This document shows, piece by piece, positions 34,080 through 45,700 of a stretch of 64,000 nucleotides of DNA. Position 1 is the first letter of the stretch. Each line of letters starts with the position of its first letter. Source of the DNA: Beta vulgaris subsp. vulgaris (lineage: Eukaryota; Streptophyta; Magnoliopsida; Caryophyllales; Amaranthaceae); NCBI RefSeq assembly GCF_026745355.1, contig NC_079202.1, positions 529,001-593,000 of the forward strand. The letters run 5' to 3'. The notes beneath the pieces were generated by a model. That model was not told the origin of the DNA. It saw only the letters and a program-made list of their open reading frames with translations, and made no database searches. The position numbers and the translations under genes are program-made.

Positions 34080-35160
34080 TTAGGGTGTTTTTAATCCAAA
34101 TTTTGAGAAAGTAGAATTTGCTTGGTTATGGAATCTTCAAGTCCCCCTTAAAATTAAAATGGTCTTATGGAAAGCTTGTCATGATGGGCTTCCCTCTAAG
34201 GATAGGCTTGAAAAATGCAAAGTTTTTGTTCCTCAACAATGTGTGTTGTTATGTTGTAATGCCTCAGAGTCTATCTCTCATCTCTGTTTTCAGTGCCCGT
34301 TTACGTTAGAGGCTTTTGCTTGTCTCCAAGTTTGTGATGCTTGGCCGAGTCTCCCGGGTAATATTAACTTGTCTAACTACTCTTTTCGATATTGGATTGA
34401 GGTGTGTCATTCTGTTCTTGATTCTGATGCTATTTCTAAGTTGGCCTTTGTGTGGTGGTTTATTTGGTTCATCAGAAATAAAGTTATTTTCAATGATGAA
34501 GGTTTCTCCTCTCATAGGGTTAGTTATATGATTAGCAGTTTTTTTGCTCAGTGGAGTAAGTCTGCTGCTGAAGGTGGGAATGGTATCATTGTTCCTTCCC
34601 CTACTATCATCAGGCCTTTTCCGAAGGTTGCCAGAGCAGGTCCCAATCTTGTTTGGTCCTCCCCCTCCCGCTAAATTCTGTAAGCTCAATTTTGATGGTT
34701 CTAAAGATAACACTAGCAATGCTGCTTTAGGTTTTGTTATTCGTAATAGTAGTGGTGAGGTTTTGCTAGCTGGGGCTAAGTCGTTGGGGCCTTACATTTC
34801 TATTGTTCAAGCCGAGGCTTGGGTCCTTAGAGAAGGTGTTAAAGGAGCTATTTCTCTTGATATCTCGCATATTATAATTGAAGGAGATAACCTTATTGTC
34901 ATTAATTCTATGAAGAATTCTTGGCGTATTCCATGGGAGATTTCTAATATTGTGAAGGATGCAGGTGAGGATTCTCGTCGGTTCCAGGATTGTCAGTTTT
35001 GTCATTGCTTTCGGGAAACAAATAAGGCGGCTGACTTTATGGCCAAGAAGGCGCACGATTACCCCTCTTTACTGTACTGGTTCCCCCCCGTACTGTATGG
35101 ATCTTTCCCTTATCATCCGAAAGGATGTTTTAGGCTGGTCCCCAAACTAGGGTGTCAGTC
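34080..35160 (+). pseudogene. LINE zinc-binding region and RNase H remnant
   Basis: Frame 34159-34674 has IKMVLWKACHDGLPSKDRLE and C-x-C...H-x-C (ISHLCFQCPFTLEA), the usual zinc-binding linker of plant LINEs. After a frame change near 34670 the frame to about 35150 is an RNase H: KLNFDGSKDNTSNAALGFVI, QAEAWVLREG, IIIEGDNLIVI and ETNKAADFMAKKA, with all four acidic active-site residues kept. Confidence 0.85.
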
Positions 35161-35267
35161 TAAGTCTATTTTCCTTATCAAAAAAAAAATACAATAACAA
35201 CAGCAGCAGCAGCAAATTGGCTTGTTTTTGGCTATTTGTTTGTATCACCTCACCAATCATCAGTCCT

Positions 35268-35497
35268 TAGGGATGTCAATTAGACGGGGCCCGGGGAGGT
35301 GCAAAGATGGTCCTTCCAAATCCGCTTAAAAATGGGGCAGGTGTAACATAAAATCTACAACTGTTGCACCACCCATTGCTGGTACGAATGTCGCCCCCAT
35401 TCCCACCCCACCCCCCACAAACTTAAAACCTACCCCCACTCCAGTTGGGTAGGGATGAGACAAGTCTCCTACTTGACCTGCCCCTCTAACATCCCTA
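35268..35497. mobile_element. Small TIR element (hAT-like ends)
   Basis: TAGGGATGTCAATTAGACGG at the left; CCCCTCTAACATCCCTA at the right. Interior rich in CCCC/GGGG. The terminus is the same type as the element at 20972. No convincing target duplication. Confidence 0.45.
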
Positions 35498-35504
35498 CCA
35501 TCAC

Positions 35505-36094
35505 TAGAGATGGCGTAACGGTTCGGGCCGATCTAGCCCATCGAGCCCAATGAACAACACGATTCAGAATCGTGAAAACCATGATATTGTTGGATAGGCC
35601 ATGTGTTGATTTTTTTGAGCTCAAAACATGAAATCCCACTAACCAAACTGTCCAATCCAGCCCACTTACTAGACTCGCCTAGGACAGCCCCCGAAACCAT
35701 TAATATGTCTATTCATTTTAATTTTAATTACTATGAAGGTATAAATGAGTAAGATGTAGTATAAGAAAAATAAAAAGAATAATGAATATGAATGATTACT
35801 AATCATTATTTATTGAAATTATTTCCAAGTGTAAAAATATTTAATATTATGATAATAAAATTCATTAAGGCCCAAATTATACAATAACTGTTATATATTT
35901 ATATCTCATTAACATTACTCACCGACTCATGCTTAATTAATTTGATTAAAACAATTTTTATAAAAAAAGACCTCTAGCTCGATCCAGTCGATCAAATCAA
36001 TAGCCCACTAAACCTGCTACTTGAATCGTAAAATTCCGACAAGACCAACCCACCCAACCCACAAAATTTTATGGTCCAGTATTAGCCACATCTA
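35505..36094. mobile_element. TIR-like element, about 590 bp
   Basis: Left end TAGAGATGGCGTAACGG, right end CCAGTATTAGCCACATCTA, with the interior ends carrying matching GGGTTGG/CCAACCC-type words. No gene inside. The family is uncertain. Confidence 0.35.
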
Positions 36095-36116
36095 CTTAGT
36101 CACCAGTCACCACTCC

Positions 36117-36594
36117 TGTTATAACGGACGTGAGAAAGAAACAAATAATCGAATGTAAAACAATGAAAAGCGCACAACAGATTTACGTGGTTCACCAATT
36201 TGGCTACATTCACGAGCAGAGAGAAAGAATATGTAATTATTTGAGGAAAACCAGATTACAGAGAGAATTAGACTAAATTCATAGTCTAAAACAACTACGT
36301 AAATAACCTATTTATACCCTCGCGTCGAAAACGCGTTTATCGCACAAATCAGGCCTTCATTGGATCGGGTCGGGCGACATCCACTCGATCAGGTAGAACT
36401 TTTCCCCAACCCAGGACAGACGCAGGCCCGATCGGGCGCCCTCGCCCGGTTGTTGTTCGCTGAGGCGCCCGACGCTATCGCCCTCCCTCCAAAATCAAAC
36501 TATTGAAACTTCTGTCTCGAGCCCGATCGGGCAGTACTACAATTCAGTGATTTCAAGGCATTTCGTCGAACACATTCAAAGCACTATTCTTACA
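36117..36594 (-). mobile_element. Solo LTR upstream of the isocitrate dehydrogenase gene
   Basis: 478 bp starting TGTTATAACGGACGTGAG and ending GCACTATTCTTACA (TG...CA). ACTCC flanks it at 36112-36116 and 36595-36599. On the minus strand the sequence runs as in copia LTRs (GTGAACCACGTAAATCTG near the inner end). No internal domain is present, so it is a solo LTR left by recombination. It holds two perfect palindromes GCCCGATCGGGC (about 36427 and 36522). It ends 198 bases before the ATG at 36792. Confidence 0.85.
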
Positions 36595-36599
36595 ACTCC

Positions 36600-36791
36600 C
36601 AACGGTTAAAAACCCAAAAACTGAAAGGGCAGCCGGACACCGCAAACTCAGGAGTCGGAGCTTCGTCTGAAGTTAGTCGTTACGCATTACACATTTACAC
36701 TAACAAAGGAACAAGCACGTCTACGACATAGTACCTGATAGTAGTATACTTACTGTATACAACAGTGGCGTCGATTTTCCAGGCGGCAAAT
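36600..36791 (+). promoter_or_regulatory. Proximal upstream region and leader of the isocitrate dehydrogenase gene
   Basis: The 192 bases between the solo LTR duplication and the first usable ATG. No clear TATA box. An in-frame GTG GCG TCG ATT TTC at 36765, in a strong initiation context, could be a former ATG start (see findings). Confidence 0.4.
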
Positions 36792-39700
36792 ATGCTCGGA
36801 CTTCGACTTAGCGTCACTCCTGGCACTGCAATTCTGCAATCTTCTTCTCGCAATTCCATCTTCTTCAACAATTCAAAAACCCTTCATTTTCGACGCTTCA
36901 AATTCTCTTCACTACGCTGCTTTTCTTCTTCACCTATGGCTACTGCTCCCATCGAACGTATCAAAGTTCAAAACCCTATTGTCGAAATGGATGGTGATGA
37001 AATGACGAGAATTATATGGAAAATGATCAAAGATAGGGTATTCAATTTTATATTTTTTTGCTTGCAATTGCTTCATGTAATTTGATTTTTTATTTGTTTT
37101 CATCACTCATTGAAATTACTTTGGTATGGTCAGCTTATATTTCCATTCTTGGATTTGGATATCAAATACTATGATCTCGGAATTCTTAATCGCGATGCAA
37201 CTGATGACAGGGTCACTGTGGAAAGTGCAGAAGCCACCCTTAAGTATGTACTCATTCTTGCATTTCTGCCTATTCATATTGTTTCTGTTTACATCATTAT
37301 GTTGAAGCAATACTTTGCACATGCTTTTGTCTGGGAAAATTTGTGCTCCACTTGGGCTTTGTTCTTTTCGACTGAACTGAACTTAATTTGTCTCAACTGA
37401 ACTGAAGTGAATGAAAACTGTGAGAGGAAAACTAAATTGAATTGAATTTGTCTGAACTCAACTGAACTTGTATTAATCCAGTCCAAAAGAAGAGAGCCTT
37501 ACTTTAAATCCTATGATATAGGAAGAGGCAACACAAAATTTGGATTGATATAACCTTATTTGTTAGGGCAAATGTGACATTTGGACCAGATAGAAATACT
37601 CTTACACATTTCATTTTTCTAACCGTGACTGATGGTCACTTTTGGAATGATCATCTTGGATGCATAATTTTGTGTCCGTTAACAATCAATACATTCGTGC
37701 CCTTACAAGGATTTAGACTTCAAGGTGGATTTCATATGTAGTTGGCTGGATGTTCTCTTCAAGCTTTGTTGTAATTGCACGCACCTCAGGGAGTATGAGT
37801 CAGGTGTAGTTTTGTGCTGCAATATGTTCAACCAGTTCTAGAATTTTCCAGGTTTGGATAGACAGTTAAAACATAATGTTCCACCCTCTATTTATTCTTC
37901 TAGTTATCCTTGACTTTCAATTCAGGGTGTACTTAATTTGTGATGATGTCAAGTATGACAATTGTGTGCAAGTGAGATTAGACTACCGGAGAATTCTTGA
38001 GATTTTAGTGATGCATGACATATGCACCTTATTTCTTGCATGAATTAAGAGAAATAACAAAGTAAGGAGGGAGGATATGGGTGGATATGCGCCAAAAGAT
38101 GTGTAATTATTAGACTTTTGGAGATGGTATAAATTACATTAGTCATGCTTCAATATTACTTGACCTAAAAATCATAATAATTTGATTAGTGTTCTGGTCA
38201 ATAAAGAAAGACTCTCCCAGGCCTAAAATCAGAATATATGGAGCTTTTGTCTGTTAATAATCCTCGTTCAGAACCAAAATCTCTGGTGATTAAGGGTTAG
38301 ATTTATGGCCTAGCTAACTTCTTTTGTTCATCTATCCTCTAATTGTTTTGAACATCTTGTGTAGTTTTAGATGGTTAGTTCGGGCTTCTATATTCTGCAA
38401 GGATTGTGTTGAAATAATGCTCACATATCTTATTGGCAATCTTTATGTGTGCAGGTACAATGTTGCTGTCAAATGTGCCACGATAACTCCTGGTTAGTTT
38501 TCCCATGCCTTTTGGGTTATCTTTCCTCGCAAATATGTACATGTGGACGTAGGCAAAGGAAAGAAAAGGTTAAGTCAGAAATTTTTTCTCTAATTTGATT
38601 GTTACTTTCAACCTCTTTCCCAGCTATGTTACCTGGACACAGGGTATGAGTATTAGTTATGTGTACAGTTCCAAGTGTCCAACAAAGTAATTCTAATAAT
38701 TTTGACATAGGGACGCAGTCCTATATTTGGACATGGGTGGGGTTGTGGGGATAAAATCTTCTAAAGTAATCCCTCCATCCCAATGTAGCAAAACACAGTT
38801 ACAAACTTTCAAGTTCAATGTTAGAAAACATTAGTCATTCATAGCTCACCAATTTATGGAAAGAAAATATACTCATGTGAGATCTTGTTTACTCTCGGTG
38901 TGTATTTGCAATGTGTGACCTTTCTTTTATTAATACATAGCAAAAGATACTAGTGGTCAAAGATTCAAAGTTGTGTCTTTGAGACTCTTTAAAAAACAAT
39001 TGTGTCTACTAAATTGGGACAGAGGGAGTAATATAATGTGCAAGTTTCATGCATATAATCTTATTGTCAAACATTAATTTCTCTTAGCTATAAAATGATG
39101 TATTTACAAGATTCATTTCTTCCTGGTCTGAAAACCCAAAATATGGAGTTTGAGAAGCATCGAAAAAGTTATATAAAAGCAATAAATAGTAGCTATACAA
39201 TTGTATTTGCGTTGGTCTTATAACTTTTACCTCCTCCCCTTCCCACCACACTTTATAATATAACCAAGGCAATAAAATTTCAGTTTCCATTCACCTCTTC
39301 TCTCTTTTATGAATCTTCTAAGCAAAAGACCCAAAAGCTAACTTAAGGAATTCTTATATTTCACCTTCAATTATGGGGTTTACTATTGAAACCCTCGATC
39401 TCACAATTCAGTGGTGCGTGGATGAAATTTAGTAATCAACCTCCTCTTTCATGGCTTCAAATTTCTCGCTTCCCAATTTAGAGAGCAACTTGCATAATCA
39501 AGTATTCAGCCCATATATTTTTATTTGGATCCATGTCGGGTTGTATCGTTACGGTTAAAATGCTATGTCCAAGTAACATAGACGCAAAGAATTTCTTACT
39601 TATGTGGAAGTATTACATTGATTTATGCTTGTAATGACATTGTTTAGATTTTAGTTGAACTATGGACATCATTATGCTGTTGGTCGATAGTTTCTTTGAC

Positions 39701-42700
39701 CAAATGTATACTACAACAAAAATATTGGAATGGCCTTTTTTTGTCACAACTTCGAGGGATGCCAAAAAAAGGGAAAGTTTTAATCTCTGGTTATCATGCC
39801 TGGATGACTTCATCAATTACACTAGCTGACTTCCACTCCATTGGCTGTATTAAGATTATAATAATTTAGGAAGCATTTATTATAGGATCCTTTTTCAACT
39901 TCTTGACGACTCATGGGTTATTTGTTCAAATATGTTTTCTTGTTGCAAACAAATTTTCTTTCAAATTTTTAAATAATAGATCCAGAAGAAAATTTGAAAT
40001 TCTAACATCTAGAGAAAGACATGATAAGAAGAGGAACCACAATGCAAGTCTTCTTTAGAATTTCACTACAACTTTACTTCAAGTTGATGAGGAGTAGTGC
40101 AAAGATTATGATCAAAGATGGTGAATGTGTAATTATAGATAAGTAAGCTACCAATCATGCTTCTGCCTCTTATAAATTCTTTCAATTTTTTTTTTTTTAC
40201 ATATATCATATTTGTACAACTTTTCATTGTCTCGGAGTTGAATTGTAGTGGAATTGCATATCTCCGTCTTTAATTTTTACAATAATCCTTCTGCTTTAGT
40301 TTGAAAAAGGGCACCCTTGGCCCAAGAATTCCATTAGATGCACATAGGCGCAGAAATTGCATAAGGTGTATGTAGGCGCAGAAATTGCATAAGGTGTATG
40401 TAGGCGCAATTATTGCATAAGGTGCATATAGGCGCAATTATTTCATACGGTGCACAAAGGTGTTTCTAGTGTTTCATAAAGTGCTATGATTCCCTTAGGT
40501 GCACCTCATGCTTCGTTTGGTCATCGGAAATAGAGGGGAAGTAGATTTGAGTTAAAAGTAAAATTTGGCAAACCCTAAATCAAAAGCCCTGATTTGATAC
40601 TCCATAATTTGTGAGTCATATGTTAAGTGAATTTTGCGAGGCTTTCCGTCAGATTATATGTGTCACATATTGTATGTGAGTTTTTCCTTTGGTGATTTCT
40701 GATATACAGTCTGTATTGGTCATTATTTTAGGTTAGCAGATTTTTCCCATTTGTTCCCTCCCTCTATCTTCCTTCATTGGTTCAAAATATCTGTTATTTT
40801 TCTCTCCTGCTCTTGAGGTTTTTTTCCCTTGCTGATGACATTGTTGGAGTCTGGTCCTTTCGTTTTTTTCTCTTCGTCTGTCACTTTTGTATTCTTATTT
40901 TTTTTTGAAATCTTTTTAAGTACTACTGCTATGCAATTTTTTTTGCCTTCTCCAAATTTCACTTAAACTTGGGGATTTCAAAATAGAAGTTTTTATACTA
41001 GAAAGCGAAAAAAGATAGAAGCGTTCCCAGGAGAGAAAAATGCAGCCGTTACGTTAATGTCAATGCCTTTTGCCCCAAAAATAAAACAATCTGGCCATTG
41101 GGGCTCGTAATAAACGCTTCTTCCATTTTAAGAAAACCTTCTCCTCCCATTTTGTTCAATCGTGCTTCGAAGTTCTTCTGAAAAACAACATATATTATTT
41201 GACTTTTTCAACAAAAGATGATGGTATTTGATGAAAAATATTCATTGTAGGTAGTTGCTTCTTGTAAAAGTTGTGCTAGTTGTTGTTTCCAATAAGTGAT
41301 ACTTCCTTTGTTTCTTAATAGATGCATCATATTGACCTTTTATACTATTTAATTACTATTTTGTAAAGATAAATGTCATAATCTTAATTGTTATTAGGTT
41401 AATCTCAATGTATATTTTGAATTTTTGAATAATATATAATAGAAGATATTGATGGTCCAAGTTGTGCATCGGCAAGTTTGTCCAGTCAATATGATGCATC
41501 TATTAAGACTCAGAGGAAGTCTATTATCAAACAACTTTTCCGAAAGATACTATGTCACCCCTGTTACTTGTTTTTTCTAATTGTTTCATGCTTAATACTA
41601 TGTTATGACTTAAAGCTTAGGTTATTGTAGATTGGATTTTTTATAGTGCATTTTTTTTTTTTTGCGGTTGATATAGCAGTATGTCCATATTTTTATGATG
41701 ACTATGCAATTTCAATGTGGAAGCCTACTTGGCTACTTCCAACCAATTTTTAGGCTCTCCTATCACTTGATTGATTTTATCGTGTCAAAATTAAAGTGGG
41801 TGTTCTTTTGAGTTCCTTCTTGTAAATGTTGGTTATAGGTGTCTCTCTAACTAATACTATTATGTAGCAAGACTAGAAGCCTTTGTGGCATTAATATATT
41901 AGGGTTTTTTTTGGTAGGGTACCCCTGTGTTTTATTGTTTTCTATGTTGTACTAATGTTTTTCTTCTTCCATGTTGTACCTTTGAACTTTTTATTTGTGA
42001 TGTATTGTGCCACTCAATTAAGGCTCCGTTTGGTAGGGTGTAAAATATTTTCCATGAAAATGAGTTTTCCTTTTCCTTTGCGTTGTTTGGTTTGATAAGG
42101 GGTGTAAAACAAGATTTGCATCAAGGGAGCTTTAGGTGAAAATCATTTTCCTTTCAAAAAGAAGGGAAAACACATTTTCCTCCCTCTTCCTTAGCAACCT
42201 TTTACTATCCTCTTATCCATCCTTTCCCTTCCCCTTCCATTTTTCTCTTTTCCATAACTTTTTTTACATTGAACCAAACAAAGGAAAATTAGCTTTGCAT
42301 TTGAATTTTTCATTGTAAAATGTTTTACACGAAAAATCATTTTACATTGAAAATGTTTCCAACCAAACGGAGCCTAAGTTCGTTTATTTTCAGTTGTTTA
42401 GACTTACATTAGGAGGGAATTTTTTCAAAAAAAAAAAAAATAACCTTGCCATTCCATTGTGTCCAATTGTTTCAAAGACATAGAATTTTTCTCTCTTATG
42501 ATGTAAGTCTATAGAACTGAAAATAAAAAAACTAACGTAAAATTTAACTTTGGCTTAACGGTGGGATACAACATAGACAAACAAAAATTTCAAATGTATA
42601 ACTAGGAAGAAAAATACGTTGGAGGTACAACGTAGAAAACGTTAGAACACAAATTTAACGCTAAAACACATGGGTACACTATAGAAAACCCTATCAAATT

Positions 42701-45700
42701 ATTTTTGTTCTTTTTGAGAGGAGATTTTTTATCTATCAAGAAAATCACTTTTTTTTTTCTTCTGGCAAAGGCCAAATTACTATGAGGGAATATTTTACCT
42801 TCATATCTACATTTTACCAACCATGATCTTATTAGCCCGAACATTATGTGTTTTGCAGATGAAACCAGAGTCAAAGAATTCGGGTTGAAGTCCATGTGGA
42901 GAAGTCCCAATGGTACTATCAGAAACATTTTGGATGGTCAGTAATCGTTTATTTCTTACTTTTTCGCTAGAAGATAAGAGACAGGCTTTGTTCTGTTAAG
43001 TTTCACTTTTGCTATTGTTTTCTACGTCTCATATATATTTTGTCTAACTTGGGTAAAGATTCTAAAATATCTTTGGTTTGTGCCATTTCTGAATGTTAAG
43101 TACTTAAGTCTCATAAATGCAGCAGTTGCTATTTCTGTGACACTTTTTTTTTATAATCCCTCTGTTATGGATAAATATTCTAAGTTTACTTTTTTCTGGT
43201 GAAGCTTGGTCATTTTTAGAATTTTTTTTGTCTACGTATTGATATATGATGTATTATTAGAATTATTAGATTGACCTAAAAACCTTCCTTTTCCTCGACT
43301 GCTTCTCCACCCCGTGCCTACCACCTCTTGCCAAATTTTCTGTTTTTGATACCTTATGTATAGCTTCCCCAGCAACCTAGGTGGCAAATCTAACATCACA
43401 GTGGTGGCTAGTCGCTTGGTGCTGGCAAGCCAGTGGTGAAACTCAGCTTATCTGTCCTACGTCATTTTTGCAGCCCCATTCCGTCCTTTCATTTATTTCC
43501 CTATTCCTCTTCTTTTTCTCCCCCCTTTCTCTATCCATTATTGCATGTTCATTTCTTTGGCATATGATTGGTTACTGAATGAGGCATTAGTGCTGTAATT
43601 TTGTAGGGACTGTTTTTCGCGAGCCAATAATGTGTAAGAACATTCCAAGGATTGTATCTGGTATATTCCCTGTCACTCACTTCTATAGTCTGAGGTTCTC
43701 ATTCACATTTAAGTTAATATTGAATCGATACAAACTCTGTCATGGTCTTTTTTTTGGCTTCTTCTGCAGGCTGGAAAAAGCCCATTTGTGTCGGCAGACA
43801 TGCTTTTGGTGATCAATATCGAGCCACTGATACACTCATCCAAGGCTCTGGAAAGCTTAAATTGGTATTTGGTGAGTATTCGGTCCATGTCTTGTCACCA
43901 AAGGTTCATTTGGTTTGTTGGAGAAATTTTTCTGGCGGAAAACGAAAATGAATACTTCCTCCGTAACATAGTAACTGCAAAAGATGGATATTATTTGTGA
44001 GGTATAAAATATTCATTTGTTGCAGTTATGTTGTTACGGAGGAAGTATTACTTTTCCTTTGTTTGGTAAAACTATGAAGCTAAAAAAGGGGAAAATGGTG
44101 ATGTTGGGAATGAGAGAATGGAGGATAATGGTTTTCTTTCTAATTTTGGAGGAAACTTGTTTACAACGGGATGGAAAAATCTTTTCCAACTTTGTTTTCC
44201 TTTTTAAATCCTTTGTCTAACCAAAGTATGGGAAATGAGGAAAATGGTTTTCCTCCAAAACAAACAGAGCCTAGGTGTGTGAAGAGTCAGTTTTCTATAG
44301 GGGCTGGGAATGGGTGAGTGACTGTTTGAACTTTGAAGTATAGTCCTTGACAAGTGGCTAATAATCTCATGCAGTCCCAGAAGATGGAGAGAATCCCATG
44401 GAACTTGACGTCTATGACTTCAAAGGGCCTGGAGTTGCATTGGCGATGTATAATGTTGATTCTGTATGTCTTATCTCTCTAGGCTTAACACTTTAGAAAA
44501 TAATATAGTTCTACAAGTTGCATCTACCTCTTTCTTCTTAGTTGTACTTACTTTCGGTTTTCCAGTCTATTCGAGCTTTTGCTGAGTCATCAATGTCGTT
44601 GGCTTTTGCAAAGAAGTGGCCACTTTATTTAAGTACCAAAAATACTATCCTCAAAAAGTATGATGGCAGGTAATAAACACCCTACATAGTCCATACTATC
44701 TTCTTCTTGTACTGGTTTATTTAAATCTCCTTGTGGCTGCGGATTGAAACGTTTTTTCAAAATTTTTGCAACAGGTTTAAAGACATATTCCAGGAGGTAT
44801 ATGAATCCAACTGGAAGCCGAAATTTGAAGAACACTCGATATGGTTAGTTTGATTATGTTGTGATGGTTGGTTTCTTTCTTTCAATCAACCATGTCTTGA
44901 AGTTTAATAATGTGTACTTCTAATCCAGGTATGAGCATCGATTGATTGATGATATGGTTGCTTATGCATTAAAAAGTGAAGGTGGATATGTTTGGGCTTG
45001 TAAGAATTATGATGGAGATGTTCAGAGCGATTTACTTGCACAGGGTGAGTTTCTGCAGGAATACATAAATTCTCTTGTAAGACATCTTATTATCAAAATC
45101 TCGTCAAGCATTACTCTGTTTCGGCCCAGGTATAGCTAAGGTGCTCCACTGAGCTCTCATATAGATGTTCTACAAGTGAATAGAAGTTTAGACCCTAACT
45201 CCTAGAAGCATAACTACATGAAGGTCAACCTCGTATAGCTGAGGTGCTCCACTGAGCTCTTATACAGATGTTCTACAAGTGAATAGAAGTTTAGACCCTA
45301 ACTCCTGGAAGCATAGCTACATGAAGGTCAACCTCTTTGTAGTGTAGAACTGTTAATCCCATTGAGAGCACCCCCCCCCCCCCCCCCCCCCCAAAGAGTT
45401 CAGAGGGGCGTTTCATGGAAGCTAGAATAGTGATTTTCAAAAACTACTCACTCAGTCTTCAATTACTTTACCATTTTTAAAATTTGTTTTGGGCTATCTC
45501 AAAATAAATTATCATTTCGCCTTTTGAGAATGGGTCCACATACTAAATCGGAAAATTTGCCAAAATTATCCAAAATATGGTAGGTCTTCTCATAATAGCT
45601 CCAACTACGAGCTACTCCCTCCGTTTCCTTTCAACATACTCACTTCACTGTGGGGGAGAACCTAGGAGGGATTCCAAAAGTGAAAAAGAGAAACTGAAAA

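Larger units (their letters stand above)
32830..35190 (+). mobile_element. 5'-truncated LINE (L1-like) retrotransposon
   Basis: Begins inside the RT domain near 32850, about 120 bases after the SPRY gene stop, and runs through RT, a zinc-knuckle-like region and a plant-type RNase H to a short A tract at 35180-35189. 5' truncation and an A tail are the normal products of LINE integration. No clean target duplication was found. It lies in the same orientation as the SPRY gene and could be part of its transcript's 3' end. Confidence 0.85.
35191..36111. other. Intergenic DNA with two TIR-like repeats
   Basis: Holds a CAG microsatellite (35198-35212) and the two repeats described at 35268-35497 and 35505-36094. 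No gene. Confidence 0.45.
38493..42858 (+). other. Isocitrate dehydrogenase intron 3 (4.4 kb), repeat-rich
   Basis: No gene inside. Contains MITEs at 38767-39031, 41300-41522 and 42022-42374, and a 28-bp minisatellite at 40333-40470. Donor GTTAGT and acceptor TTTTGCAG frame it. Confidence 0.7.

Noticed and set aside
36117..36594. Possible CRISPR or phage-like repeat pattern from the GATCGGGC palindromes
   Set aside because: This is a eukaryotic LTR with TSD; only a few palindromes, no regular spacer array.
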